64,000 nt of DNA from Lachnospiraceae bacterium. Its GTDB lineage: Bacteria; Bacillota; Clostridia; Lachnospirales; Lachnospiraceae. Made by a program: the position numbers and the translations under genes. Position 1 is the first letter of the stretch; every line of letters starts with the position of its first letter. The notes below the pieces were generated by a model. The model saw only the letters and a list, made by a program, of their open reading frames with translations, ran no database searches and was not told the DNA's origin. The stretch spans positions 1-64,000 of the forward strand of contig JAFQOW010000012.1 of assembly GCA_017412055.1 (NCBI GenBank), read 5' to 3'. Below are positions 7,539 to 15,479 of the stretch, one piece after another.

Positions 7539-9917
7539 TTGGGTTTATTTACAGACGGATTTAAGGAGCTGAAAAAAGCAAGTGAATCTTTGTATAAAGC
7601 ACCTAAATCCATACAAGAAACGATTGAGATTATGAAAGTAGCAGAAAACGGTATTTTTGAGGTGGCAAAAAACCGTTTCTCAAAATGCTATCGCTTTCAA
7701 GACATCAACTATACAACCACCAATGAAATTGAGCAGATTGACATTTTTGAGCGATACTGCAAGTTCTTGAACTCTCTTGATGTGAGTTTTAAGATTACCA
7801 TTAACAATAAGAATAAGGATATGGAGCAGGTAAGAGACTTTGTATTCTTACAGGATATGGACGATGGGTTTAACCACTTCCGTAAAGCCTACAATGAAAT
7901 TATGGAGAGAAAAATCCATGAGGGCAGACAGGGTATTGAACAGGAGAGATATTTAACCATTACCATTGAACGTAAAAATTTTGAGGAAGCAAAGGCACAG
8001 TTTGCAACCATTGAAGCGTCCATTCATAAAGCTTTTAATGAGCTTGGTGCTGAGATTGTACCTCTTACGGGAAATGAGCGTATCAAGGTATTGCATGACT
8101 TCTACCACTTAGGAGAGGAAAACAGTTTTGATTTTGACATTAAGACTGCAAGAAAGGTTGGTGCAGACTTCCGTAACGATCTGTGCAATAAAATGATGCA
8201 GTTTTACCCTGATTACTTTAAGGACGAAAAGAAGTTTTGCAGGGCGTTGTTCATTAAGAAATATCCGTCCAGCTTATCTGACAGATTCTTAAATGAGATT
8301 ACTTCACTTCCGGTACACTCCATTACGAGTATTGATGTTGTACCTATTCCAAAGGATATGACAACCAAAGTCCTTCAGAAGAAATATCTTGGTATTGAAT
8401 CTGATATTATCAAGCAGCAGAGGGTAAGAAATAAGAACAATGATTTTTCTTCGGAGATTTCCTACAACAAGCGAATTGAGAAAAAGGAAATCGAGGAGAT
8501 TATGGACGATGTGCGTGAGAATGACCAGTGCTTGTATTATGTGGCAGTAACCATTATTCTTATGGCAGACTCCAAAGAAGAATTAGACAGTATGACCGAG
8601 ACTGTGGAAACAATCGGTAAGAGAAATTCCGTAACCATTGAGGAGCATTACCTCAAGCAGAGAGAGGCATTAAACACAGCACTCCCTATCGGCGTAAGAC
8701 AGGTGGAAACCATGCGTACTATGCTGACACAGAGCCTTGCTGTTTTAATGCCTTTTAATGTGCAGGAATTAAACGACGGTAGCGGCTGTTATTACGGTAT
8801 CAATCAGGTATCGAAAAATATCAATATCGGAAACCGTAAGAAGCTGATTAACGGTAACGGGTTTGTGTTCGGTGTTCCGGGTAGTGGTAAGTCGCACTTC
8901 TGTAAAATGGAATTGGGACAGGTCTTTCTTGGTGGGGAAGATGAGATTATCATTATCGATCCGATGAATGAGTATTTTGACATTGCACACACCTATGGGG
9001 GAACTGTAGTAAATATGTCCACCTATACGGATAACTATGTGAACCCTCTTGATATGGATGTCTGGAGTCTTGACTTAAACGATAGTAAGGGCATGATTCG
9101 TGAAAAGGGTGAATTTATGCTTGGTCTTTGTGAGCAATGTATGGGTGAGAGCCTTAACTCCCGTCAGAAGTCAATCATTGACAGGTGCGTAAGAAAGCTC
9201 TATATCGATATTGCAAGAAGCAGGGAGAAATATGTACCTGTTATGTCAGACTTCTATGATATTTTGATGAACCAGCCGGAGGAGGAAGCAAAAGATATTG
9301 CACTTTCCTTAGAACTTTTCGTAAACGGTTCCTTAAATATCTTTAATCATCAGACGAATGTGGATGTAGATAACCGTTTTACAGTCTACGGTATCCGTGA
9401 CTTAGGTACAGAACTTAGCCCTATTACAATGCTTGTAATGATGGAGAGTATTCAGAACCGTATCATTGAGAACGGTAAGAGAGGTATTGCAACATGGCTC
9501 TATATTGACGAGTTCCACGTGCTTCTCAATTCCGAATACTCAGCGAAGTATTTGCAGCAGCTCTGGAAAAAAGTTAGGAAGCAAGGCGGATTATGTACAG
9601 GAATAACTCAGAATGTCGTCGATCTTTTGCAGAACTATACAGCAACCACTATGCTTGCAAACTCTGAGTTTGTGGCTCTCTTAAAGCAGGCAAACACAGA
9701 CAGCTCCAAAATGGCAGAGGTAATTGGAGTATCAGAGGCACAGTTACGCTTCGTAACCAATACCCAGAGTGGTATGGGACTTATGAAGTGCGGAAATGTG
9801 GTGATTCCTTTTGACAATACCATTGAGAAGGGTACGGATTTGTATAATCTCTATAACACAAACATTCACGAAAAAATTGCTATGGAAAAAAGCAAAAATG
9901 CAGTTGACAATGACTGA
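7539..9917 (+). CDS. VirB4-like conjugation ATPase
   Basis: This 792-residue ATPase powers channel assembly and substrate transfer at the inner face of the membrane. The N-terminal half is the CagE/TrbE/VirB4-type domain. The C-terminal half is a RecA-like ATPase with Walker A GVPGSGKS at residues 445-452, an IIIDPMNEY strand, a WLYIDEFHVLL Walker B-like strand and a CTGITQNV segment. The start is TTG 7539 after GTGAGG. The gene is full length for the family. It follows the PrgI-like gene, as VirB3 and VirB4 usually do. Confidence 0.93.
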   Translation: MGLFTDGFKELKKASESLYKAPKSIQETIEIMKVAENGIFEVAKNRFSKCYRFQDINYTTTNEIEQIDIFERYCKFLNSLDVSFKITINNKNKDMEQVRDFVFLQDMDDGFNHFRKAYNEIMERKIHEGRQGIEQERYLTITIERKNFEEAKAQFATIEASIHKAFNELGAEIVPLTGNERIKVLHDFYHLGEENSFDFDIKTARKVGADFRNDLCNKMMQFYPDYFKDEKKFCRALFIKKYPSSLSDRFLNEITSLPVHSITSIDVVPIPKDMTTKVLQKKYLGIESDIIKQQRVRNKNNDFSSEISYNKRIEKKEIEEIMDDVRENDQCLYYVAVTIILMADSKEELDSMTETVETIGKRNSVTIEEHYLKQREALNTALPIGVRQVETMRTMLTQSLAVLMPFNVQELNDGSGCYYGINQVSKNINIGNRKKLINGNGFVFGVPGSGKSHFCKMELGQVFLGGEDEIIIIDPMNEYFDIAHTYGGTVVNMSTYTDNYVNPLDMDVWSLDLNDSKGMIREKGEFMLGLCEQCMGESLNSRQKSIIDRCVRKLYIDIARSREKYVPVMSDFYDILMNQPEEEAKDIALSLELFVNGSLNIFNHQTNVDVDNRFTVYGIRDLGTELSPITMLVMMESIQNRIIENGKRGIATWLYIDEFHVLLNSEYSAKYLQQLWKKVRKQGGLCTGITQNVVDLLQNYTATTMLANSEFVALLKQANTDSSKMAEVIGVSEAQLRFVTNTQSGMGLMKCGNVVIPFDNTIEKGTDLYNLYNTNIHEKIAMEKSKNAVDND

Positions 9918-10005
9918 TTTTCGGGTAAGATTGTAGATGATAAGACGGAGTAATCTGTATGGAGTAATTAACCAAAATGTATATATTCCGGCGTATCAGC
10001 ATAAA

Positions 10006-10036
10006 ATGAAAATGTAATTGCATTTTTCATGTTTTT
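10006..10036 (+). terminator. terminator after virB4
   Basis: ATGAAAATG pairs with CATTTTTCAT (one bulge) around a short loop, followed by GTTTTT. It ends the virB operon and overlaps the next promoter. Confidence 0.6.
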
Positions 10037-10046
10037 AGTGTAGAAT
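10018..10046 (+). promoter_or_regulatory. sigma-A-type promoter for the repeat RNA
   Basis: TTGCAT (10018-10023) and TAGAAT (10041-10046) are 17 bp apart, the standard spacing. The predicted start near 10053 would produce an RNA ending at the terminator near 10242. Confidence 0.55.
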
Positions 10047-10099
10047 GTAATTAGGAAAGCTGTGCATCAGCGGTGGGTTGACACCTAAAATCTGATACG

Positions 10100-10199
10100 T
10101 TTTCCGAACGTAGGTGTCGGAGGTTGGCAGGCAACGGAAAAACCTGTTATTTTCCAGACATAGGTGCTGGAGGTTGGCAGACAACGGAAAAATCAACCA
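10100..10199 (+). repeat. two tandem 50-bp repeats
   Basis: The units start at 10100 and 10150, exactly 50 bp apart. They share TTTTCC, AGGTG, the core GGAGGTTGGCAG followed by CAACGGAAAAA, and differ at scattered positions, some of which keep pairing. Confidence 0.75.
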
Positions 10200-10205
10200 T
10201 GATAA

Positions 10206-10242
10206 GGGAATGTTTGGTGCTGTGGCATAAACATTCCCTTTT
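10206..10242 (+). terminator. intrinsic terminator before the PBECR4-like gene
   Basis: GGGAATGTTT (10206-10215) pairs perfectly with AAACATTCCC (10229-10238), followed by TTTTC. It separates the repeat RNA from the coding sequence. Confidence 0.75.
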
Positions 10243-10271
10243 CTAAATATTACGGAAATAAGGATTTGGTT

Positions 10272-10937
10272 ATGGATAAAAGACGTGCGATTCAGATAAT
10301 GACAAAAGCGGCTGAAATATACAGGGACAATCTTGAGGATCAGAAGGTATTATTTCTTTATGGTTTGCCTTCGGATGTAAAAAAGCAGTTGCAGACGGAA
10401 GAAAAGATTTTGTCATCCATACAGGGTTACGAGGTGGCTTTTCACAGATACAATTTCCTGCACTTAACCGGGGTAAGGCTGAATAAGAGTGGAACAGCTT
10501 CGGCAATCCATTTTTACCAGAAGTGTCTTGATAAGAGATTGACAGAAAATGATTTTACCTTTGCAAAGGATGGTTCTACGGGGCAGAAGCTGGATATATT
10601 GGAAAGTATGATGCAGATAAAAAAGAATGTAACAATGATAGGAGATTTTACAGACAGAGGACCGAAGTTATTTGCAGAAAAAGCGGCTGGTAATGTATGT
10701 GGCTGCATTGGATTCGTGCAGGATAGAAATACGAAACTGAATGTGCCTAATACGTTGCTGAAAAAGGATATAAGGGATGTGACAGCACAGCCTACTTATA
10801 AGGTGTTTGCTGTAATATCAAAGCATTATACAGACGATAAGTATTCACAACTTGCCAAACTTGACAAGAGTATTGTTTTAAGTGAGTGTCAGTTTGCAGA
10901 GGAAATCGAAAATCTGCTAGAAAGAGATAAGTTATAA
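10272..10937 (+). CDS. PBECR4-like (BECR-fold) nuclease candidate
   Basis: The protein has 221 residues, is soluble and has no signal peptide. From memory its sequence resembles PBECR4 domain proteins (phage Barnase-EndoU-Colicin-RelE-like nuclease 4): an N-terminal helix, a FLYG strand, the diagnostic EVAFHRYNFLHLTGV stretch around residues 55-70, and a later strand pair ending PTYKVFAVISK. BECR-fold proteins are typically endoribonucleases or toxins. A GTT-ATG pair follows a TTG at 10266, and ATG 10272 has the right spacing from AAGGA. The gene lies 29 bp after the terminator of a tandem-repeat RNA, an arrangement used by type III toxins. Activity is not shown by the sequence, and it could instead be an ICE housekeeping protein. 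Confidence 0.65.
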   Translation: MDKRRAIQIMTKAAEIYRDNLEDQKVLFLYGLPSDVKKQLQTEEKILSSIQGYEVAFHRYNFLHLTGVRLNKSGTASAIHFYQKCLDKRLTENDFTFAKDGSTGQKLDILESMMQIKKNVTMIGDFTDRGPKLFAEKAAGNVCGCIGFVQDRNTKLNVPNTLLKKDIRDVTAQPTYKVFAVISKHYTDDKYSQLAKLDKSIVLSECQFAEEIENLLERDKL

Positions 10938-10972
10938 AATAGTGAAGCAGCAGAATAAGGGTAACAATCAAC

Positions 10973-11005
10973 GCATCTAAGCCAATGGTTTAGGTGCTAT
11001 TTTTT
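10973..11005 (+). terminator. terminator after the PBECR4-like gene
   Basis: GCATCTAAGCC pairs with GGTTTAGGTGC through wobble pairs, followed by TATTTTTTT. It isolates the PBECR4-like gene from the next transfer gene. Confidence 0.65.
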
Positions 11006-11033
11006 TACCCATTTTTAAGGCAGGTGATAGAAG

Positions 11034-12968
11034 TTGAACATTAAAAAGGTGGATGACAAGCCTATGGTCATTCATACCAAGGAAAAGACAAAACTGCATA
11101 TTAAGCAGGAGCCGGAGGCGAAAATCAAGGGCAGAAATGTACTTGTTGTTGATAAAAGTCCTAAAATTGCAGGAATGGAGAAAGAAGATAAGACGGTTAT
11201 TAAAAAATCTTCTGCGAAGGAAGCTGTGAAAAATTCCATGCAAAAAGAAAAGGGGATGTATGCACAGGTACAGAGAGCAAAGCAGGATAGGGAAAAGGCT
11301 ATCGGTAAAAAGAATGAAACAGCGAAAATGGTTGTTTCTGCCGGTGCTATGGTAGCATTAGACCAGATGGATGGTGGTAACGAAGTCTATGAATCGTATC
11401 AGGTGGCAAGGACACTTTCAGCTCCGGTGGAGAGTGCGGCAGATGCAGGCAGGAGGTTATACCGTTCACAGGTAGCCAAAGCACAGGCAAAGAAGATTAA
11501 GAAGGTGCAGTCAGGTAAGAAAATCGGTAAAAAGGCTGTCAAGGATAGTGCCACGAAAACTGCAAAATATACGGCTAAAAAGGTGGCAAAGGAGGCTGCA
11601 AAAGAAACAGCCAAAGAGACTGCAAAGGTTGCAGCAAAGGAAACTGCCAAAGCTACAGCGAAAGTGGTAACTACTACAGCTACAACAACAGCAGGTACAG
11701 CCATTTCACCCGGTGTCGGTACAGCTATCGGTCTTGCGGCTGGTAGTGTTGCAGGTTATGCAGTCGGTGTGGAAATGGATTATAAGGATATGAAAGCAAC
11801 AAGCCGGGCAAGAAAACTTAAATTCTTTTTGGATAAGATGAATGCCGAGGAACAGCAGAAGGACAGTTTTGCGAAGCTGGTCAAAGACTTGGTTGTGGGT
11901 AAGGTATCCATGATGATTAAAGCGGCGGCTCCGATTATCGGTCTTGTGTTGTTACTGCTTGTACTTCTTGTGGCAGTAGTGGCAATTCCTGTAGTAGCAG
12001 TTATAGCGGTTCTTTATAATTCTCCGTTTGCCATATTTCTACCGTCCATATCAACAGGAGATACCACACAGAATGTACTATCAGCTTATGTGTCGGAATT
12101 TAATGGAGATATAACAACGGAACTAAATGATTTGGAAGGCTGTGACAGGTCGGAAAAAGTCTATGTAAATTTCGGTGGGGAAGGCATACCGGATAACTAT
12201 TGCGATATTTTGGTTGTCTATATGGTTAAGTATGGCGATGGAGATACTGCAACGGATATGACGGATAAAGCAAAAGAGAATTTGAAAAAAGTTTTTGATG
12301 ATATGTGCAGTTATACCACTTCCACAGGAACGGAGACAGATACGGATGCAGAGGGAAATGAAACAGAGGTATCCGTAAAGTATGTAAATGTTACGCTGAA
12401 AACCTATCAGGATATGATTTCGGAGTATGGGTTTAATACGGAAGAACAGGAAATGCTTGCAGAGCTTATGAAACCGGAGAATCTTATGATGTTGGGATAT
12501 TCCGGCAACAGCGGAGGACAGACCATAAGCCCCGAACAGTATCAGGCAATCGTGGATGCGATTTCCGATGAAAACGGAAGAAAGGTTGTAGAGTTTGCCT
12601 TGTCGAAGGTAGGTTATCCGTACAGTCAGGAGTTAAGACACAGCGGTACACATTTTGATTGCAGTTCTCTTGCTTATTACGCATGGCAATACGCAGGTGT
12701 GGATATTGAATATCTTGGTGCTACAACAGCAGCCTATGAAGGACAGTATTGTTATGACAATAACTGGCTTGTGCATTACGATGAAATGCAGCCGGGAGAT
12801 TTGATATTCTTCAGCTATGAGCAGAACGGAGCATTTATGAACATCAGTCATGTAGCAATCTATGTTGGTGACGGTATGCTTGTGGAGGCTGCCAACTCAC
12901 GAATCGGTGTTGTGTATCGACAGGTACATTCACAGGACAGCATTGTGATGATAGGCAGACCGAGATAG
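11034..12968 (+). CDS. NlpC/P60 cell-wall hydrolase of the transfer system
   Basis: The protein has 644 residues and a TTG start after GATAGAAG. It has a basic N-terminal region, an alanine/lysine repeat zone with several KETAK units (about residues 180-220), one strong membrane segment (about 300-330) and an extracellular part. The C-terminal NlpC/P60 domain has catalytic Cys543 in FDCSSL and His606 in SHVAIYVG. These peptidases open peptidoglycan for the mating channel. The layout matches the CD1108-type proteins of clostridial ICEs. The alanine/lysine repeats are unusual and may bind nucleic acid or act as a spacer. Confidence 0.88.
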   Translation: MNIKKVDDKPMVIHTKEKTKLHIKQEPEAKIKGRNVLVVDKSPKIAGMEKEDKTVIKKSSAKEAVKNSMQKEKGMYAQVQRAKQDREKAIGKKNETAKMVVSAGAMVALDQMDGGNEVYESYQVARTLSAPVESAADAGRRLYRSQVAKAQAKKIKKVQSGKKIGKKAVKDSATKTAKYTAKKVAKEAAKETAKETAKVAAKETAKATAKVVTTTATTTAGTAISPGVGTAIGLAAGSVAGYAVGVEMDYKDMKATSRARKLKFFLDKMNAEEQQKDSFAKLVKDLVVGKVSMMIKAAAPIIGLVLLLLVLLVAVVAIPVVAVIAVLYNSPFAIFLPSISTGDTTQNVLSAYVSEFNGDITTELNDLEGCDRSEKVYVNFGGEGIPDNYCDILVVYMVKYGDGDTATDMTDKAKENLKKVFDDMCSYTTSTGTETDTDAEGNETEVSVKYVNVTLKTYQDMISEYGFNTEEQEMLAELMKPENLMMLGYSGNSGGQTISPEQYQAIVDAISDENGRKVVEFALSKVGYPYSQELRHSGTHFDCSSLAYYAWQYAGVDIEYLGATTAAYEGQYCYDNNWLVHYDEMQPGDLIFFSYEQNGAFMNISHVAIYVGDGMLVEAANSRIGVVYRQVHSQDSIVMIGRPR

Positions 12969-12979
12969 GTGGTGTAGTA

Positions 12980-13582
12980 ATGGCTAAAAAAGAAAAGGTT
13001 GATTATGAAGCACAGCTTATCAGGGAGTATGAACATTGGGAATATCTCAAGGAGCATGGCGGTAGCGATCCGAATTTCGATGATGGTGTCAATATGAACC
13101 TGACTCGCAACCATATCATTTATTATAAAAATGAATTGGAAGATTTGTATGGCGAGGATATGGGGAAATATCCGGAAGTGTATTTTCGTGAACTGCCACC
13201 GGAGGTAGAAGGACAGTATGTTGCAAGGGCAGATGAAATTAGGGATAAAGCAGTAGAAGCTCTTGAGATTTACTTGGCAGATGCAAATTTTCAATATCTG
13301 CTCTGCAACAGGGAACTGCTTAACAAAAAGGAGGCGGATAATACCTGTATTAACTATGTTTTAGGGTATGTGTCCGGTCTTGCAGGTGCGTTGAAAAGTG
13401 ATGATTTAATTACCATGCGTAGACACGCTTTCAGACCGGAAGGCTATCAGGAATCCTTTGCAAACTGTGCAGAAAAGGTAAAGCAGATACTAATAAAAAA
13501 GCGGACAGAGCAACCGGAAACCATAGGAAACGGACAAATGACTTTGTTCCAGATAGGACTTGATATAGGGCAGTGCCGATAA
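12980..13582 (+). CDS. ICE protein of unknown function
   Basis: The protein has 200 residues, is acidic and soluble, with a tyrosine- and aspartate-rich N-terminal half and a helical C-terminal half. Its ATG lies 11 bp after the peptidase gene, following GGTGGTGTAG. I recognise no domain. It is flanked by transfer genes and is probably part of the same transcript. Confidence 0.65.
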   Translation: MAKKEKVDYEAQLIREYEHWEYLKEHGGSDPNFDDGVNMNLTRNHIIYYKNELEDLYGEDMGKYPEVYFRELPPEVEGQYVARADEIRDKAVEALEIYLADANFQYLLCNRELLNKKEADNTCINYVLGYVSGLAGALKSDDLITMRRHAFRPEGYQESFANCAEKVKQILIKKRTEQPETIGNGQMTLFQIGLDIGQCR

Positions 13583-13597
13583 GGTGCTGCCCTTTTT
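13568..13597 (+). terminator. hairpin overlapping a stop codon
   Basis: GGGCAG pairs with CTGCCC, followed by TTTTT. It overlaps the stop codon of the upstream gene and lies just before the next ribosome site, so it may act as an attenuator inside the operon. Confidence 0.6.
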
Positions 13598-13608
13598 GGA
13601 GGTGGAAA

Positions 13609-14520
13609 ATGAAGATAACAGAGATTGTTCTGGTAACAGAAAATTGGAAAGGTACAGAAAAAAACAGTCTGATGACAGTTGAGGACTATTTAAAGTATTT
13701 AGACCTCGATAAGTTTGACAGCAGAAAAGATGTTGCAGAAGCCATGCTGGAGCTTGGAAAGACATTGGGTGATGAAAAAGAATGGAGCGAACACTATTTT
13801 GTTGCAAATGTAACCGTCTTTGCAAGATTTTGTACGGATGATGGGCAACTTGCAAGGTTTCTCGGAGGCTTTTATAACAGTACGGATCAGCAGGTTTTGT
13901 TTGATAAAAGTATGTGTTCCGGGGAATGTCTGGATAAGCTTTCTGAGCTTGGTATGGATACAAGAGGCAGGGTAAGCATTGGCAGTCTGTCTTATACCAG
14001 ATTGGATGCAGTTTTTGAACAGGGGCAGATGCTCCATAATCTCAACGGAAGTGACTACCGTGTAATGGAAAAGCTGTCGGATAGGAACCTGTTGCTTATG
14101 GATATTAAGACGGGGAATTTTGTGGTGGCTCAGGGAACCAACCTGTTTGCAAGACACCCTCGTGGAGCAGAAGCAACGGAAAACAACAGTCTGATGGGAA
14201 TTGAATGGGGACAAGGCTTGTATTTAGGCAGTACACCGTCAACCATAGATTTCCGTCATATCAGACAGGAGTACGGAACGAAAAGAATTATAGAGGACAT
14301 TTATCAGTACCGTGAGATGTTGCAGGACAGATTTCGCCTTTATACCAGAATGGAAAAGGATGAGCTTTTGAGTGATGAAGCAAGGGAAGCCATTATGCTT
14401 GCAAACTTTAAAGAGTTTGGGACAAGCGATGTAGAGCAGTTCAGAAAAGGCTTGCAGGAAGGGCTTTATGACAAAGGGTTTGCCGAAATGCAGGAAAAGC
14501 AGAAAGAAAAATTTAGATAG
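13609..14520 (+). CDS. ICE protein of unknown function
   Basis: The protein has 303 residues and is soluble. GGAGGTGG sits correctly before ATG 13609, while a longer in-frame start at 13573 would lie inside a terminator hairpin. The segment around residues 140-180 (DYRVMEKLSDRNLLLMD followed by ATGNFV-like strands) looks like a small beta domain. The C-terminal ~80 residues are helical and charged. I recognise no family. Confidence 0.65.
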   Translation: MKITEIVLVTENWKGTEKNSLMTVEDYLKYLDLDKFDSRKDVAEAMLELGKTLGDEKEWSEHYFVANVTVFARFCTDDGQLARFLGGFYNSTDQQVLFDKSMCSGECLDKLSELGMDTRGRVSIGSLSYTRLDAVFEQGQMLHNLNGSDYRVMEKLSDRNLLLMDIKTGNFVVAQGTNLFARHPRGAEATENNSLMGIEWGQGLYLGSTPSTIDFRHIRQEYGTKRIIEDIYQYREMLQDRFRLYTRMEKDELLSDEAREAIMLANFKEFGTSDVEQFRKGLQEGLYDKGFAEMQEKQKEKFR

Positions 14521-14535
14521 TGGAGGATGATAGAG

Positions 14536-14910
14536 ATGGAAAAGCAGATTACAGCAAAAGAAGTCCGTAAGGATATGGAATATCTTGTGAAACTGCTTCA
14601 CAAGGAATGGGAGCGTAGCGGTAAGACAAAGGCTGCGGTTACGGTGCGTCTTGTGGATGTGCCGGAGATTGAGACGCGTATGGCAGGTGTGATTGCGGAT
14701 AAGCAGAAGCACCTTGAGAATGAGGAGCTTACCTTTAAGCAGAGCATGGAGCTTTCCAAAAACAACTTTGTTCTGCTCCGTCTGGTTAAGAAGGTGAAAA
14801 AGGCAGAGGAAAAGACTGTGAAAAAAGGTCTTGATACAGAGTTTTCGGTAGAGCTTGATAAGGAAGAATACAAGCTCTTTGTGGACATTGTAGGAATACA
14901 GGAGGGGTAG
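14536..14910 (+). CDS. small ICE protein of unknown function
   Basis: The protein has 124 residues, is helical and rich in lysine and glutamate. The ATG at 14527 overlaps the GGAGGA ribosome site, so ATG 14536 (8 bases spacing) is preferred. It ends 2 bp before the MT-A70 gene and has no recognised domain. Confidence 0.6.
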   Translation: MEKQITAKEVRKDMEYLVKLLHKEWERSGKTKAAVTVRLVDVPEIETRMAGVIADKQKHLENEELTFKQSMELSKNNFVLLRLVKKVKKAEEKTVKKGLDTEFSVELDKEEYKLFVDIVGIQEG

Positions 14911-14912
14911 AT

Positions 14913-15476
14913 TTGGGGAAAAAGTATAAAGTAATTTATGCTGATCCGCCTTGGCAGTATAAGGTCTACTCCAAAAAAGGAGAAGGCAGAAGTGCAGAAA
15001 ACCATTACCATACCATGAACATTGAAGATATACGGTCATTACCGGTAGGAGAAATCGCCGATGATGACTGTATTCTTTTTTTGTGGGTAACATTCCCCTG
15101 TCTGTTGGAGGGAATCTCTGTTATGGAAAGCTGGGGTTTTACTTATAAGACCTGTGGTTTTAATTGGGTAAAGAGAAATAAGAAATCCGACAGCTTCTTT
15201 ATGGGACTTGGTTTTTGGACTCGCTCCAATTCGGAAATCTGTCTGCTTGGGACAAAGGGCAGACCGAAAAGGGTATCAAAGGCAGTTGCACAGGTGTGTG
15301 ATGCAAGAATTATGGAGCATAGTAAAAAGCCGGATGAAATCCGTGACAGAATTGTGGAGCTTTGCGGAGATGTGCCACGCATTGAGCTTTTCGCAAGGGA
15401 AAAGTTTGAAGGCTGGGACTGTCTTGGTGATGCCATTGACGGAAAGGATATAAGAGAGGCGATATTGGAGGTGTAG
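14913..15476 (+). CDS. MT-A70 family adenine methyltransferase
   Basis: The protein has 187 residues and starts with TTG after GGAGGGG. The catalytic motif DPPW is at residues 11-14, followed by the family features GRSAENHY and H-T-M-N-I-E-D-I, an LFLWVT strand and KTCGFNWVK. Such enzymes add a methyl group to N6 of adenine, in prophage and ICE cases usually in DNA. It may protect the element from restriction or mark transferred DNA. It lies 3 bp before the giant methylase/helicase, giving two adenine methylase candidates in a row. Confidence 0.85.
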   Translation: MGKKYKVIYADPPWQYKVYSKKGEGRSAENHYHTMNIEDIRSLPVGEIADDDCILFLWVTFPCLLEGISVMESWGFTYKTCGFNWVKRNKKSDSFFMGLGFWTRSNSEICLLGTKGRPKRVSKAVAQVCDARIMEHSKKPDEIRDRIVELCGDVPRIELFAREKFEGWDCLGDAIDGKDIREAILEV

Positions 15477-15479
15477 GAC

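Larger units (their letters stand above)
10053..10242 (+). ncRNA. candidate structured small RNA with two 50-nt repeats
   Basis: Between a promoter and a strong terminator lies about 190 nt without an open frame. GACACCTA (10080-10087) pairs with TAGGTGTC (10111-10118), with CGTT/AACG stacked inside. Two tandem 50-nt units (10100-10149 and 10150-10199) each contain TTTTCC at the start, AGGTG, GGAGG, a GTTG/CAAC mini-hairpin and GGAAAAA at the end. The layout (promoter, tandem repeats, terminator, nuclease-like gene) is that of type III toxin-antitoxin RNAs. A regulatory leader of the downstream gene is the main alternative. Confidence 0.55.

Noticed and set aside
11399-11704. Minus-strand open frame rich in alanine and valine opposite the peptidase
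   Set aside because: It is the shadow of the alanine/lysine repeat and has no ribosome site.
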